A stretch of DNA of 64,000 nucleotides from Streptomyces antimycoticus (GCF_005405925.1 NZ_BJHV01000001.1:1798001-1862000); one strand, 5' to 3'; counted from the first letter of the stretch, positions 51,603 to 61,600 are shown. The notes: generated by a model from the sequence alone, not told the origin. Translations and numbers: made by a program.

Positions 51603-52606
51603 TGGCGGCGACGATACGGCGGGAGAGGGTCGGCACCACCGTGGGCCACCGCGGGCAGGGGCCGGCCGACGTGGACGCCTACACCCTGGACACCGGCGCG
51701 GGCCTGGCCGTGGTGGTGTGGACCTACGGGGCGCAGCTCGTGGAGGTCCTGGTCCCCGACCGGGAGGGCCGTACCGGCAATGTGGTGGTGCGCCTTCCCG
51801 ACCTCGGCGGCTATGAGAACCGGGCCACCAATCCGTATGTCGGCTCCACCGTGGGCCGTTACTGCCGGTGCGTGGCGGGCGGCCGGTTCCGGCTCGACGG
51901 CGTGGAGCACCACCTCGACCGCAATGACGGCGACCACCACATCCACGGCGGAGACCTCGGCTTCGACCGGTATGTGTGGGCGGCCGAGGCGGAGCGCTCG
52001 GGCGATGTGCTGTCGCTGCGGCTGCGCCTCGACAGCCCGGACGGCGACCAGGGCTACCCGGGCGCGCTGTCCGCCGAAGTGCTCTACCAGGTCTCCCCCG
52101 AAGGGACGTTGACCTTCGCGTACACCGCCACGACCACCGCGAGCACCATCGTGGGGTTCACCAATCACGCCTACTGGAACCTGGCCGGCACCGGACGGAT
52201 CGACGGCCATCTGCTGGCGCTCAACTCCACCCGGGCGGTGGTCTTCGACGACCAGCTCATCCCCCTCCCCGGGCCGCCCGCGGACATCACCGGAGGCCCG
52301 CTGGACCACCGTGAGCCCCAGCCGGTGGGCGAGCTACGACTGGACAACTGCTTCGTCCTGGACGACCCGGACTGGGCGGCGCGGCTGCACGACCCCGCCT
52401 CGGGGCGCACCATGCGCGTGGTCACCGACCAGCCCGCGGTGGGGGTGTACTCGGCCGACGGCTTCGCCGGGCGGCGGCGGTCCGGGATCTGCCTGGAGAC
52501 CGGCCCCATGCCGGACGCGCCCAACCGCGACGACTATCCCCCGGTGCGCCTCGACCCCGGCGAGACCTACCGCCATCGCACCGTTCATCACTTCTCGGCC
52601 CACTGA
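51602..52606 (+). CDS. Aldose 1-epimerase (GalM-like mutarotase)
   Basis: 334 residues. GalM landmarks are NPYVGSTVGRYCRCVAGGRF (usual GRxANRI altered to GRYCRCV), DHHIHGGDLGFDRYVW, the catalytic His in FTNHAYWNLAG and the Glu in GICLETGPMPDAPN. The altered GRYCRCV segment suggests a changed substrate. There are no glycosyltransferases in the cluster, so a sugar part already present in the intermediate (for example ribose of a nucleotide) is the likely target. Confidence 0.85.
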   Translation: MAATIRRERVGTTVGHRGQGPADVDAYTLDTGAGLAVVVWTYGAQLVEVLVPDREGRTGNVVVRLPDLGGYENRATNPYVGSTVGRYCRCVAGGRFRLDGVEHHLDRNDGDHHIHGGDLGFDRYVWAAEAERSGDVLSLRLRLDSPDGDQGYPGALSAEVLYQVSPEGTLTFAYTATTTASTIVGFTNHAYWNLAGTGRIDGHLLALNSTRAVVFDDQLIPLPGPPADITGGPLDHREPQPVGELRLDNCFVLDDPDWAARLHDPASGRTMRVVTDQPAVGVYSADGFAGRRRSGICLETGPMPDAPNRDDYPPVRLDPGETYRHRTVHHFSAH

Positions 52607-52652
52607 GCCGCACCCGCCCACCGGGCCCGATCCACAGGAGGTATACGCGTTC

Positions 52653-52910
52653 ATGGACCCACTCATGGTTTCCGTGGCGGAGGCCGTGCGGCGCCGCGCG
52701 GAGGCGCCGCCACCGGCCGCCGCCCTGGACCCGGACGCCGAGCTGTCGTCCCTCGGTGTGAGCTCGCTGGGGGTGGCGGGCCTGGTCGTGGACCTGGAGG
52801 AGACCTTCACCTTCCGGTTCCCCGACGACGCGGTCACCCCCGAAGTGTTCCGCACCATTCGCACCCTCACCGACACGGTCCGCACGCTGTGCGGACCACA
52901 GGCCGGCTGA
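52653..52910 (+). CDS. Stand-alone acyl/peptidyl carrier protein
   Basis: 85 residues. Helix-2 start ELSSLGVSSLGVAGLVVDLE carries a Ser in the position of the phosphopantetheine attachment (SSLG in place of the usual DSL), and FTFRFPDDAVTPEVFRTI matches helices 2-3. ATG 52653 follows AGGAGG with an 11-nt gap. Together with the carrier domain at 49431 it gives the cluster two carriers for its two ligases. Confidence 0.8.
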   Translation: MDPLMVSVAEAVRRRAEAPPPAAALDPDAELSSLGVSSLGVAGLVVDLEETFTFRFPDDAVTPEVFRTIRTLTDTVRTLCGPQAG

Positions 52911-52912
52911 CC

Positions 52913-53875
52913 ATGCGGATCCATGGAGACGCGGTCCGGGTCGGTGTCCACTCGGGCCAGCAGTACACGACCTTCGCCGAGGCGCTGAAGCTGTGGCGGA
53001 CGGCGGAGGAGCTCGGCTACGACTGGGTGTCCCTCTTCGACCACTTCCGTCCCCCCATGGGAGGCCCGGCGGGCCCGTGCTTCGAGGGCATGTCGCTGCT
53101 CTCGGCGCTCGCGGCACGCACCAGCCGGATCCGCTGCGCCGTGCTCGTCTCGGCGGTGACCTGGCGGCACCCGGCACTGGCCGCCGCCGCCGCGGCCACC
53201 ATCGACCATGTCTCGGACGGGCGGCTGGAGTTCGGGATGGGCGCGGCCGGCGCGGATCTGGCCTACGGCCAGTACGGCATTCCCTTTCCGAGTGCCGGGG
53301 CCCGGCTGGACATGCTGGACGAGGCGTGCCGGGTGATGCGGGCACTGTGGACCGGCGGCCCCGCGACGTTCGCCGGACAACACTTCCGCCTCGAGGACGC
53401 CCATCTGCAACCGCGCCCCCTTCAGCGGCGGCTGCCGCTGGTGATCGGTGGCGAGGGCGAGCGGCGGATGCTGCGGATCGTCGCGGAACACGCCGACATC
53501 TGGAACACCCTCGCCGGAACCCCGGACACCTACCGCCACAAGGTCGGGAAACTGGCCGAACATGCCGCCGTCGTGGGCCGCGACCCCGGGACCATCCGCC
53601 AGTCGGTGACCTTCCGGGCGATCCTCGCCGAGGACGAGCGGCAGGCGCTGGAGCGCAAGGAGCGGCTGCTGGAGCGGGTGGGCCCCGATTCGCCGGTGTG
53701 GCCGGAGTATCTGGTCTTCGGCACGCCCGAACAGTGCGTGGAGCGGCTGCGGCCCTATCTGGACCTGGGCGTACGCGACTTCCTGCTCGGCGCCCGCCCG
53801 CCGGTCGACTGGCAGACCCTCGATCTCTTCGCCCGGCATGTCGCCCCGGCGCTGCGCGCCCACCCGGCCGGCTGA
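52913..53875 (+). CDS. LLM-class flavin-dependent oxidoreductase
   Basis: 320 residues of luciferase-like barrel: RVGVHSGQQYTTFAEALKLW, WVSLFDHFRPPMGG, GRLEFGMGAAGADLAYGQYG, LPLVIGGEGERRMLRIVAEH, YLVFGTPEQCVERLRPYLDL. Family enzymes use FMNH2 with oxygen, or F420, for oxidation or reduction. Which cofactor cannot be decided here. ATG 52913 is 2 nt after the carrier-protein stop. Confidence 0.85.
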   Translation: MRIHGDAVRVGVHSGQQYTTFAEALKLWRTAEELGYDWVSLFDHFRPPMGGPAGPCFEGMSLLSALAARTSRIRCAVLVSAVTWRHPALAAAAAATIDHVSDGRLEFGMGAAGADLAYGQYGIPFPSAGARLDMLDEACRVMRALWTGGPATFAGQHFRLEDAHLQPRPLQRRLPLVIGGEGERRMLRIVAEHADIWNTLAGTPDTYRHKVGKLAEHAAVVGRDPGTIRQSVTFRAILAEDERQALERKERLLERVGPDSPVWPEYLVFGTPEQCVERLRPYLDLGVRDFLLGARPPVDWQTLDLFARHVAPALRAHPAG

Positions 53876-53930
53876 ACAGCCGACCGCCACCGACCACCTT
53901 CCCTCACACCGCGGCCCACGGAGGCTCACC

Positions 53931-54713
53931 ATGGAGAACTACTACTACACGGACGGCTTCGCCACCTTCTTCGACAGCCGGTACACGGGATGGGTCCACA
54001 CCTTCTCGCCCCGGCTCGCCGACCACCTCGACCGGCAGGGACTGCCGGAGCGTTCGGTGATCGACCTGTGTTGCGGCACGGGCGTGACGGCGTCCGTCTT
54101 CTGTGCGGCGGGCTGGCAGGCCACCGGCGTGGACGGGTCGGCCGCGATGCTCGACATCGCGCGCAAGAAGCTCGCTCCCGCCGTGGAAAGTGGCACGCTG
54201 ACGCTGATCGAGGCCGACGCCAGGACCTTCCGCACCCCGCGCCCGGCCGCCGCCTGCGTGAGCCTGGACGGAGCGCTCAACCACCTGGGGTCGGTGGCGG
54301 AGCTGACCCAGTGCTTCACCTCGGTGCGCGAGGCGCTGCTGCCCGGCGGGGAGTTCATCTTCGACCTCTACGCCGGATCACACTTCCGCCACTGGAACAA
54401 CGTCACCCTGACCGACGACGCCGAAGCGGTGATCGTCAAGCGCGGTGTCTGGGACGACGGCGCGAGGACGGGGATGCTGCGCGTCTCCGGCGTCTTCGGC
54501 ACGGGGATGGCCGCCGAGCGGGTGGACCAGACGCTGCGCAGCTGGGAGTACGACGACGCCGAGGTGGCCGAAGCGCTGGAGGCGGCCGGTCTCGTCCCGG
54601 CCGAGCACGACTTCGAGCAGCGTTACGTCAAATGCGATTCGGGCTCGTGCTCCCTGACCCCCGTCCCCTGCCGCACCATCTACCGCGCCCGTAAGCCCCT
54701 CGAAGAGAAGTGA
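53931..54713 (+). CDS. Class I SAM-dependent methyltransferase
   Basis: 260 residues. SAM motif I is VIDLCCGTGVTASVFCAAGW, with the acidic ribose contact in ATGVDGSAAML, post-I ADARTFRTPRPAAACVSLDG and motif III LLPGGEFIFDLYAGS. ATG 53931 has GGAGG 8 nt upstream. The substrate is not evident. If the core is azaindane-like, an N-methylation of the former pyridine ring is a possible job. Confidence 0.82.
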   Translation: MENYYYTDGFATFFDSRYTGWVHTFSPRLADHLDRQGLPERSVIDLCCGTGVTASVFCAAGWQATGVDGSAAMLDIARKKLAPAVESGTLTLIEADARTFRTPRPAAACVSLDGALNHLGSVAELTQCFTSVREALLPGGEFIFDLYAGSHFRHWNNVTLTDDAEAVIVKRGVWDDGARTGMLRVSGVFGTGMAAERVDQTLRSWEYDDAEVAEALEAAGLVPAEHDFEQRYVKCDSGSCSLTPVPCRTIYRARKPLEEK

Positions 54714-54753
54714 CCGGCCGCGCACCCACCCCCTCACCACACAAGGAGCAGCG

Positions 54754-55773
54754 ATGACGACGACACCGCACTTCACCCCCACTCAGGCAGCCACTCCGAC
54801 CACCGATTCCCTGTTCTGCTCGTCCGTGGCGGTCTCCGCCCTGTCGGCCGCCGTGGAACTCGGGCTGCTGGACGACCTCAAGGACCGTGGCGAGATCCGG
54901 TTCGACGACCGTCAGGAGGGCGCGGACCGGATCGACCCCGCCGTGGTCCGCGGCATACTCCTGCCCCTGGAATGGGCCGGCATCGTCGAGCTGGACGACC
55001 GGTCCGCCCGCCCGGGACCGGGCTTCGAGGCGGCCTACCTCGACCGTGGCTACTTCTACTGGCTGGCCGGTGGCAACGGCGAGCTGACCAGCCGGGCACC
55101 GCATGTCGCGCTGGAGCGCAACCGGCACGGCGAGTTCTACAACCGGGACATGCGGGCCGTCGCGGTGAGCTCCCGGATGATCGGCGATGTCGAGGTCGAG
55201 CTGCGCTTCGACAAGATCCTCGCCGATCAGCCGCCGCGTGCGGTGTGCGATCTGGGCTGCGGCTCCGGCCAGCGGCTCATCCGTATCGCGGGCAACCACC
55301 CCGGTGTCCGTGGTGTCGGAGTGGACATCGCGCCCGCGGCCGTGGAACTGTCCGGGGCCTCCTTCGCCGAGGCGGGGATGGCGGACCGGATCTCGGTCCA
55401 CCACGGCGATGTGCACGCGCTGCCCCGGCTCTCGGAGTTCGCCGGTATCGACACGGTCACCTGTGTCTTCATGGGGCATGACTTCTGGCCGTACGACAAG
55501 TGTGTGACGGTGCTGCGCCGGATCCGCGAGGTCTTCCCCGATGTCGAGCGGTTCCTGCTGTGCGATGTGGTGCGCAGCGAGGTGGCGCCGGGGCCGCATA
55601 CGCCCATCTTCACCCTGGGCTTCGAGTTCGCGCACGCACTGATGGGGGTGACGCTGCCGACGCGGTCGGACTGGATGGCGGCGTTCGACGCCTCCGGCTG
55701 GGAGTGCGAGGCGGTCCAGGAGTTCAACCGGCCGCCCGGCGGTCTGCTCTTCGAGCTGCGCCCCAGCCGCTGA
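54754..55773 (+). CDS. MppJ-like iron-dependent 2-oxo-acid C-methyltransferase
   Basis: 339 residues. The N-terminal dimerisation helices (SLFCSSVAVSALSAAVELGL) precede SAM motif AVCDLGCGSGQRLIRIAGNH and VRGVGVDIAPAAVEL. The segments CVFMGHDFWPYDKCVTVLR, RFLLCDV, IFTLGFEFAHALMGVTLPTR and FDASGWEC closely follow the phenylpyruvate C-methyltransferase MppJ, including the His-Asp pair of GHDFWP and the later His of EFAHALM that bind non-heme Fe(III) there. It should methylate the beta carbon of an arylpyruvate or similar 2-oxo acid. A beta-methylated aromatic amino acid could then be activated by the 57076-58674 ligase. Confidence 0.8.
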   Translation: MTTTPHFTPTQAATPTTDSLFCSSVAVSALSAAVELGLLDDLKDRGEIRFDDRQEGADRIDPAVVRGILLPLEWAGIVELDDRSARPGPGFEAAYLDRGYFYWLAGGNGELTSRAPHVALERNRHGEFYNRDMRAVAVSSRMIGDVEVELRFDKILADQPPRAVCDLGCGSGQRLIRIAGNHPGVRGVGVDIAPAAVELSGASFAEAGMADRISVHHGDVHALPRLSEFAGIDTVTCVFMGHDFWPYDKCVTVLRRIREVFPDVERFLLCDVVRSEVAPGPHTPIFTLGFEFAHALMGVTLPTRSDWMAAFDASGWECEAVQEFNRPPGGLLFELRPSR

Positions 55774-55810
55774 CGCCCGCGGCGTGCTGTTCCCCGCCCC
55801 TTCCCCCAAC

Positions 55811-55853
55811 AGGGGCTCCGCCTCCAGACCCCAGGGTCTGGGGGCGGAGCCCC
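55811..55853. terminator. Terminator hairpin 1 between convergent operons
   Basis: AGGGGCTCCGCC...CCAGACCC pairs with GGTCTGG...GGCGGAGCCCCT around a short loop, with one bulged base. The stem is about 20 bp. It lies 38 nt after the stop of the MppJ-like gene. AGGGGCTCCGCC-type hairpins are common Streptomyces terminators. Confidence 0.8.
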
Positions 55854-55859
55854 TGCCAC

Positions 55860-55930
55860 GCGGCGGAGCCGCACATCGATGCGGCGGGAAGGGGCGGGGA
55901 GGGGGAAGCATCGATATGCGGCTCCGCCGC
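55860..55930. repeat. Hairpin 2 between convergent operons
   Basis: GCGGCGGAGCCGCA-ATCGATG and its inverted copy CATCGAT-TGCGGCTCCGCCGC flank a G-rich middle of about 27 nt. It sits between the two terminator hairpins and contains CGGAGCC/GGCTCCG like the first, so it may be a duplicated terminator unit. Confidence 0.65.
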
Positions 55931-55960
55931 ATGACCCTCCGGACACACCGTAGAGCTGCG

Positions 55961-56008
55961 ACGAAAGCGCCGCTCGCCTCCTGGGAAGGGGGCGAGCGGC
56001 GCTTTCGT
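55961..56008. terminator. Terminator hairpin 3 between convergent operons
   Basis: ACGAAAGCGCCGCTCGCC, 12-nt loop, and a perfect 18-bp complement. It is 31 nt beyond the stop of the minus-strand GNAT gene, so it probably ends that operon. Confidence 0.85.
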
Positions 56009-56038
56009 CCGTCGAGACGGATATGGGGTCGGCCGGTG

Positions 56039-57079
56039 TCAACGCCAGGCGCGGCCGGAGACTCCGCTCAGATTCCAGCCGTCCGGCCGGTCGAGGTCGC
56101 TCAGCGCGGGCGGCATCTCGGCGCCGGTCGCGCGGATCATCAGGCTGGGGAGGTACATGTCGCGGGTGAACAGGCCGGTGGGCTCGTCGAGTTCGGCACC
56201 GAGCGCGCCCAGCGCCGCCACCCGCACCGCCGGCAGATCGCGGACCCACATCAGCACCTCGGCACCGGGCAGCCGCGTCAGGGCGGCCTCCACCAGGTCC
56301 GCGAACACCTCGTCGGAGGTGGCCTCGCAGTCCACGATGGTCGTAGGGGTCTCACCGTCGTCGGTGTCGACGCCCGAGCGGTGCCCGATGAGATAGCCCT
56401 CGATGGGCCCGTCACCGGCCACCAGATGGAAGTACCGGGCCAGTGGGTTGGCGGCGCGCCAGCGGAAGTAGGCGGCGTCCCGCGCCGGGCGCGGGCCTTC
56501 GCCGCCCGGCAGCCGGGCCACCAGCCCCGCCATCGCCTCCGCGTCCACGGCGGCCAGCGGACGTAGGGTCAGGCCGGACCTGGCTCCTCGCACGGCGGGC
56601 AGCTCATGCCACGGCCATTCGGCCACCAGTGGCTTCTCGCGCTTCACCACCGCTTGCGCCCAGGGGCCGATCGGGCGCCATCCGTTCATCAGCATGGCGG
56701 GGCCGGCCCCCTGGTCACCGAAGTCCAGCAGCCAGGGCACACCGTCGGCGCGCAGCCGTGCCACCACCTCGTCGATGAGCATCCGGAACAGCGGGCTGCC
56801 CTGGTACCGGGGAGCGACCACGGTGTCGGTCAGGCAGGGCAGCATGAACCGCTCCCCCGCCACCTCCCAGCAGGCGCCGAAGACCCCCACCATGCCGACC
56901 AGCTCTCCTCCCTCGCGGGCGAGGGTGACATACCGGTCGTCGAGGTGGGGGTTGGTGGCGTACTTCCAGTCCATATAGGCGAGGTTGGCGTCCCGGCCGC
57001 CGCGCCAGAGCGAGTCCTGGAAGTCCGCGATCTCCGCTCGGTCCCGGGCCGTGCAGGCCGTGAAGGAGAACTCGCTCAC
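56039..57079 (-). CDS. Double GNAT-fold acyl/aminoacyl transferase (SbzC-like candidate)
   Basis: 346 residues, two GNAT-like halves. The first is RYVTLAREGGELVGMVGVFG, LTDTVVAPRYQGSPLFRMLI, ADGVPWLLDFGDQGA. The second is LARYFHLVAGDGPIEGYLIG, TTIVDCEATSDEVFADLVEA. The YQGSPLF segment is the acyl-CoA/pantetheine-binding turn. It is encoded last in an operon with an adenylating ligase and an IleRS-like enzyme. In the sbz pathway the equivalent GNAT transfers a beta-amino acid from a carrier protein. The start overlaps the ligase stop (ATGA-type), so the two are coupled. Confidence 0.75.
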   Translation of the reverse strand: MSEFSFTACTARDRAEIADFQDSLWRGGRDANLAYMDWKYATNPHLDDRYVTLAREGGELVGMVGVFGACWEVAGERFMLPCLTDTVVAPRYQGSPLFRMLIDEVVARLRADGVPWLLDFGDQGAGPAMLMNGWRPIGPWAQAVVKREKPLVAEWPWHELPAVRGARSGLTLRPLAAVDAEAMAGLVARLPGGEGPRPARDAAYFRWRAANPLARYFHLVAGDGPIEGYLIGHRSGVDTDDGETPTTIVDCEATSDEVFADLVEAALTRLPGAEVLMWVRDLPAVRVAALGALGAELDEPTGLFTRDMYLPSLMIRATGAEMPPALSDLDRPDGWNLSGVSGRAWR

Positions 57080-58674
57080 GCGCCGCCACCGCCGCCGGGG
57101 ACGGCCTCGTCGGCGGTGAAGCGCTGCTGGAGTGCGCGCAGGTCGGTCTTGCCGTTGGCGTTGACGGGCAGCGACTCCAGTGCGAGCCAGCGCGACGGCA
57201 GCATGTACCCGGGCACCTTGTGCGCGAGCCGTGCCTTCACCTGCGCGGTCGTCAGCGAGACACCGGCGGCGAGGGTGTAGGCGGCGCAGATCAACGGGGA
57301 CCCGGCGGCGCCCGGCACCGACACCACCGCCCCGGCGGCGATCTCCGGCAGCGAGTGCAGCTCGGTCATCACCTCGTCCAGCTCCACGCGGTAGCCGTTG
57401 ACCTTGACCTGGCGGTCGGCGCGGCCGTGGAAGCGCAGCAGCCCGTCCGCGTCCTTGCTGCCGAGGTCTCCGGTGCGGTACGCGCGCCGTCCGGAGCCGG
57501 GGGGCAGCTCGATGAACGAGGCCGCGGTCCGCTCCGGGTCACGCCAGTACCCCGGGCTGACCCCCGCGCCGCCGATCACCATCTCGCCCACCTCGCCGGG
57601 GGCGACCGGGCGCAACTCGTCGTCGACGGCCTCCAGCCACTCGCCGGGGATGGCCCGGCCGACCGGAAGCGTCTCGTCGGGCAGTTCGGTGAGGGTGTGG
57701 AAGGAGCTGGCGATGGTGGTTTCGGTGGTCCCGTAGAAACCGGTGAAGGTGACATGGGGCAGCCGGCGCATCCAGTACTCCACATCCGTGGGCGGGAAGA
57801 CCTCACCGCCCCACAACACCCGGCGCAGATGCGGGAAGTCGTCCTTCTCCACCACGTCGTGGCGGGCCATCGCGCTGAGCACGGACGGCACCGAAAGCCA
57901 CTGGGTCAGCCGTGCCTCGCGGATGAACGCGGCCAGCGTGGTCGGCAGCAGGCTCGCCGCCGGCGGGACCAGATGCAGCTCGGCCCCGCAGATCAGCGGC
58001 CCGTACACATCCCACAGCGAGCCGTCGAAGTGCATTTGGAGATGGCAGGAGATCCGGTCGTCCGGGCCGAGCCCGAAGTGTTCGTTGGCCCAGGTCACGA
58101 AGTGGACAATGCCGGAGTGGGTGAGCGGTACGCCCTTGGGCTCACCCGACGAGCCGGAGGTGAACAGCACATACGCGACACCGGACTCGCCGCTGACCGG
58201 TTCGGGCGCCGTCGTCGGTGCCGAGGCGATATCGGCCGCGGTGACCGAGGGGAGGTCGCCCGCGGCCGTCGCGTCCCCGTCGGGCAGGCACAGGCCCGCC
58301 ACCGCGCCGGGCGCGGCGGCGGCCGCCACCTCGGTGGCCAGGGGGGTCCGCTGCCGGTCGGCGAGGAGCAGGCATGGGGCGGTCTGGTTCACGATGGACA
58401 CCAGCCGGTCCACCGGCGACGCCGTGTCCAGGGGCACACAGACGCCGCCGGCCTTGAGCACACCGAGCAGGAACACCACCGCGTCCGCGCCCTTGGGCAC
58501 CAGCACGCACACGCGGTCGTCCGGGCGCAGCCCGCCGGCCCGCAGCGCGTGGGCCAGCCGGTCGGAGCGTTCCTCCAGCTCTCGATAGGTCAGCCGGGTC
58601 GGGCCGAACACGACCGCGTCCGCTTCCGGAGTTCGCTTGGCCTGTGCGCTCACAAGCGCGTCAAGACGGGTCAT
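57076..58674 (-). CDS. Stand-alone NRPS-type adenylation enzyme
   Basis: 532 residues. Core motifs are A2 FLLGVLKAGGVCVPLD, A3 YVLFTSGSSGEPKGVPLTHS, A4 HFDGSLWDVYGPL (the Asp that binds an alpha-amino group), A5 FTGFYGTTETTIASSFHTL, A7 AYRTGDLGS, A8 FHGRADRQVKVNGYRVELDE and A10 NANGKTDLRAL. It has no carrier domain, so it must load one of the free-standing carriers in the facing operon. The Asp in A4 indicates an alpha-amino acid substrate. Its partner is the GNAT whose start overlaps its stop. ATG 58674 lies 17 nt after the IleRS-like gene. Confidence 0.88.
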   Translation of the reverse strand: MTRLDALVSAQAKRTPEADAVVFGPTRLTYRELEERSDRLAHALRAGGLRPDDRVCVLVPKGADAVVFLLGVLKAGGVCVPLDTASPVDRLVSIVNQTAPCLLLADRQRTPLATEVAAAAAPGAVAGLCLPDGDATAAGDLPSVTAADIASAPTTAPEPVSGESGVAYVLFTSGSSGEPKGVPLTHSGIVHFVTWANEHFGLGPDDRISCHLQMHFDGSLWDVYGPLICGAELHLVPPAASLLPTTLAAFIREARLTQWLSVPSVLSAMARHDVVEKDDFPHLRRVLWGGEVFPPTDVEYWMRRLPHVTFTGFYGTTETTIASSFHTLTELPDETLPVGRAIPGEWLEAVDDELRPVAPGEVGEMVIGGAGVSPGYWRDPERTAASFIELPPGSGRRAYRTGDLGSKDADGLLRFHGRADRQVKVNGYRVELDEVMTELHSLPEIAAGAVVSVPGAAGSPLICAAYTLAAGVSLTTAQVKARLAHKVPGYMLPSRWLALESLPVNANGKTDLRALQQRFTADEAVPGGGGGA

Positions 58675-58691
58675 CCGTTTCTCTTCCTGTG

Positions 58692-61600
58692 TCAGAGCTT
58701 GTCGATGTGCACCCGGACGGCGGTGCCCTCGCCGATCAGGCCCTCGTGAGCGGCGTCCGCGACGGGGCCGAACGTCAGGCGCCCGGCCAGGGTCTCGGCC
58801 TTCAGCAGCGGCTCGTAGGCGCGGATCCGTGCCGCCACCGTCTCGGGCAGATCGACGCTCAGCGCGATGTGGTCGGACACCTCGAAACCGGCCGCGCGGC
58901 GCGCCTGCTGCACCACACGCACCAGGTCACGCGCCGCGCCCTCGGCCGCCAGCTCCTCGGTCACCTCGACGTCGAGAACGACCAGTCCGGCTCCGCCGGG
59001 CAGCGCCGCGACGGCGCCCGGTCCATCGGCGACGAGCCGCAGCTCATACTCACCGGCGAGCAGTTCCCGCCCCGCCGCCACGACGTGCCCGTCCTCGTTC
59101 GTCGTCCAGTCGTCGGTGGCCGCGGCGCGGATGACCTCCTGCACCGCCCCGCCGAGGCGGGGCCCGCACTTGCGGGGGTCGACGGTCAGCCGCATCCGGC
59201 CGTGTGCGGAGACATCGGTGGTGAGCTGGACGTCCTTGACGTTGAGCTGGTCGCGCAGCAGTCCGGCGTAGGGCTCCAGCGCCGGGGCGTCGGGGTCGGC
59301 GATCACCAGCCGCGCCAGGGGCAGCCGCAGCCGCAGCTGGTGGCTCTTGCGCTGGCCGAGCGCGGTCGAGGCGACCTCCCGCACCCGGTCCATGACCCGC
59401 ACCAGCTCCGGGTCGGACGGCAGTTCCCCGGGAGTGGGCCATGAGGTCAGATGCACCGACCGGCCGCCGGTCAGCCCGCGCCAGATCCGCTCGGTGATCA
59501 GCGGCAGCAGCGGTGCCATCAGTCGGCACAGCACTTCGAGCGCGGTGTGCAGGGTGTCCACCGCCGCGCGGTCTCCGGCGGCGAACCGGTCGCGCGAGCA
59601 GCGGATGTACCAGTTGGTCAGCACATCCAGGTGGTCGCGCAGGGCGGAGCACGCGCGGGAGAGGTCGTAGCCGTCCATCGCGCCGGTCGTCAGCTCGACC
59701 AGGTCACGGGTCTTGGCGAGGAGGTAGCGGTCGAGCGGATGCTCCGCCTCGGTGCGGACGTGGCCCTCGGCGTCGCCCGCGTACAGGGCCAGGAAGTGCC
59801 AGGCGTTCCACAACGGCAGCAGCACCTGGCGCAGGGCTTCCTTGCTGCCGGCCTCGGTGACCTCCAGGTCGCGGGCGCGCAGCAGAGGGGAACTCATGAG
59901 GAACCAGCGCATGGCGTCGGAGCCGTCGCGGGCGAAGATGTCGTTGACATCGAGGTAGTTGTTGCGCGCCTTGGACATGGCCTGGCCGTCGTGGCCGAGC
60001 ACCACACCGAGGACGGTGCAGTTGGCGAAGGCCGGCCGGTCGAACAGCGCGGTGGACATGACGTGCATGTTGTAGAACCAGCCACGGGTCTGGGCGTAGT
60101 ACTCGACCACGAAGTCACCCGGGGAGTGGCGCTCGAACCACTCGGCGTTCTCAAAGGGGTAGTGCACCTGTGCGAACGGCATGGAGCCGGTCTCGAACCA
60201 GCAGTCCAGCACCTCGGGCACCCGCCGCATCACCGCCCGGCCCGACGGATCGTCGGGGTTGGGTCGCGTCAGCTCGTCGATGTACGGACGGTGCAGATCG
60301 CTGGGCCGTACGCCGAAGTCGCGCTCGATGTCGTCCAGGGAGCCGTACACATCGACCCGGGGATGGGCCGGGTCGTCCGACACCCATACCGGGATGGGGG
60401 CACCCCAGTAGCGGTTGCGGGAGATGTTCCAGTCCTTGGCGCCGCGCACCCAGTTGCCGAACTGGCCGTCGCGCACATGCTCGGGTGTCCACTGGATCCG
60501 CTCGTTGAGTTCGAGCATGCGGGCGCGGATCCGGGTGACGGCGACGAACCAGGTGGGGATGGCCTGCTGCAGCAGCTGATTGCCGCAGCGCCAGCAGTGC
60601 GGGCGGGACCGGGTATGCGGCCGGCTGCTCAGCAGCGCGCCGCTCGCCGCCAGCAGGCCGGTCACGGTCTCGGCGGACTCCAGCACCGGGGCTCCCGCGC
60701 ACGGCGGCACCTCGTCGGTGTACCGGCCGCCGGAGTCCACCGGATAGATCCGGCCGATGCCCGCGTCGGTGGCGAGGGTGTGGTCCCGCTCGTCGAAACA
60801 CGGGGTCACGGCCACCGCGCCGGTGCCCTCGTCGATGTCCACGAAGCGTTCCGCCACCACGACATGGCTGTCGTCGACGGGGGCGGAGAAGTCGAACAGC
60901 GGGGTGTACGTGCGTCCCGCCAGCTCGGCGCCGCTGTACCGGGCGACCACCGGTCCGTCGCCCACCAGATCGGCATGGGCGTCGAGCCGGTCGGCCGCCA
61001 CCACCAGGCGCCGCCCGGCGTGCTCCACCACGGCGTACTGAGCGTCGGGGTGCACCGCCACCGCCGTGGCGCCCGGCAGCGCCCAGGGCTGGTCGGACTC
61101 CACCAGCAGCAGCTCACCACTGTCGAGCCGTACGCCCACGACCACCGTGCTGCCCGGCACGTCGCGATGGGTGTCGCTGCCGTCGATACGGCCGCTGCTC
61201 TCGGCGTTGGCCAGCGGGGTCTCGCAGTGTGCGCAATACCAGGAAACCGAATGTCCCTGATAGATGAGCCCCTTGTCCCACATGGTTTTGAACGCCCACA
61301 TGACGCTCTCCATGTAGTCGAGGTCATGGGTTTTGACGGATTCGTCGAAGTCGACCCAGCGAGCCTGCCGACTGACGTAGTCGCGCCATTCGCCGGTATA
61401 GCGCATCACCGTCGTCCGGCACACCTCGTTGAACCGCTCGACGCCCATCCGCTCGATATCGGACTTGGCGGTGATGCCGAGTTGTTTCTCGGCGTCCAGC
61501 TCCGCGGGCAACCCGTGCGAGGTCCAGCCGAACCGTCGCTCGACCCGGCGCCCGCGCATGGTCTGATAGCGCGGCACCACGTCCTTCGCGTAGCCCGCCA

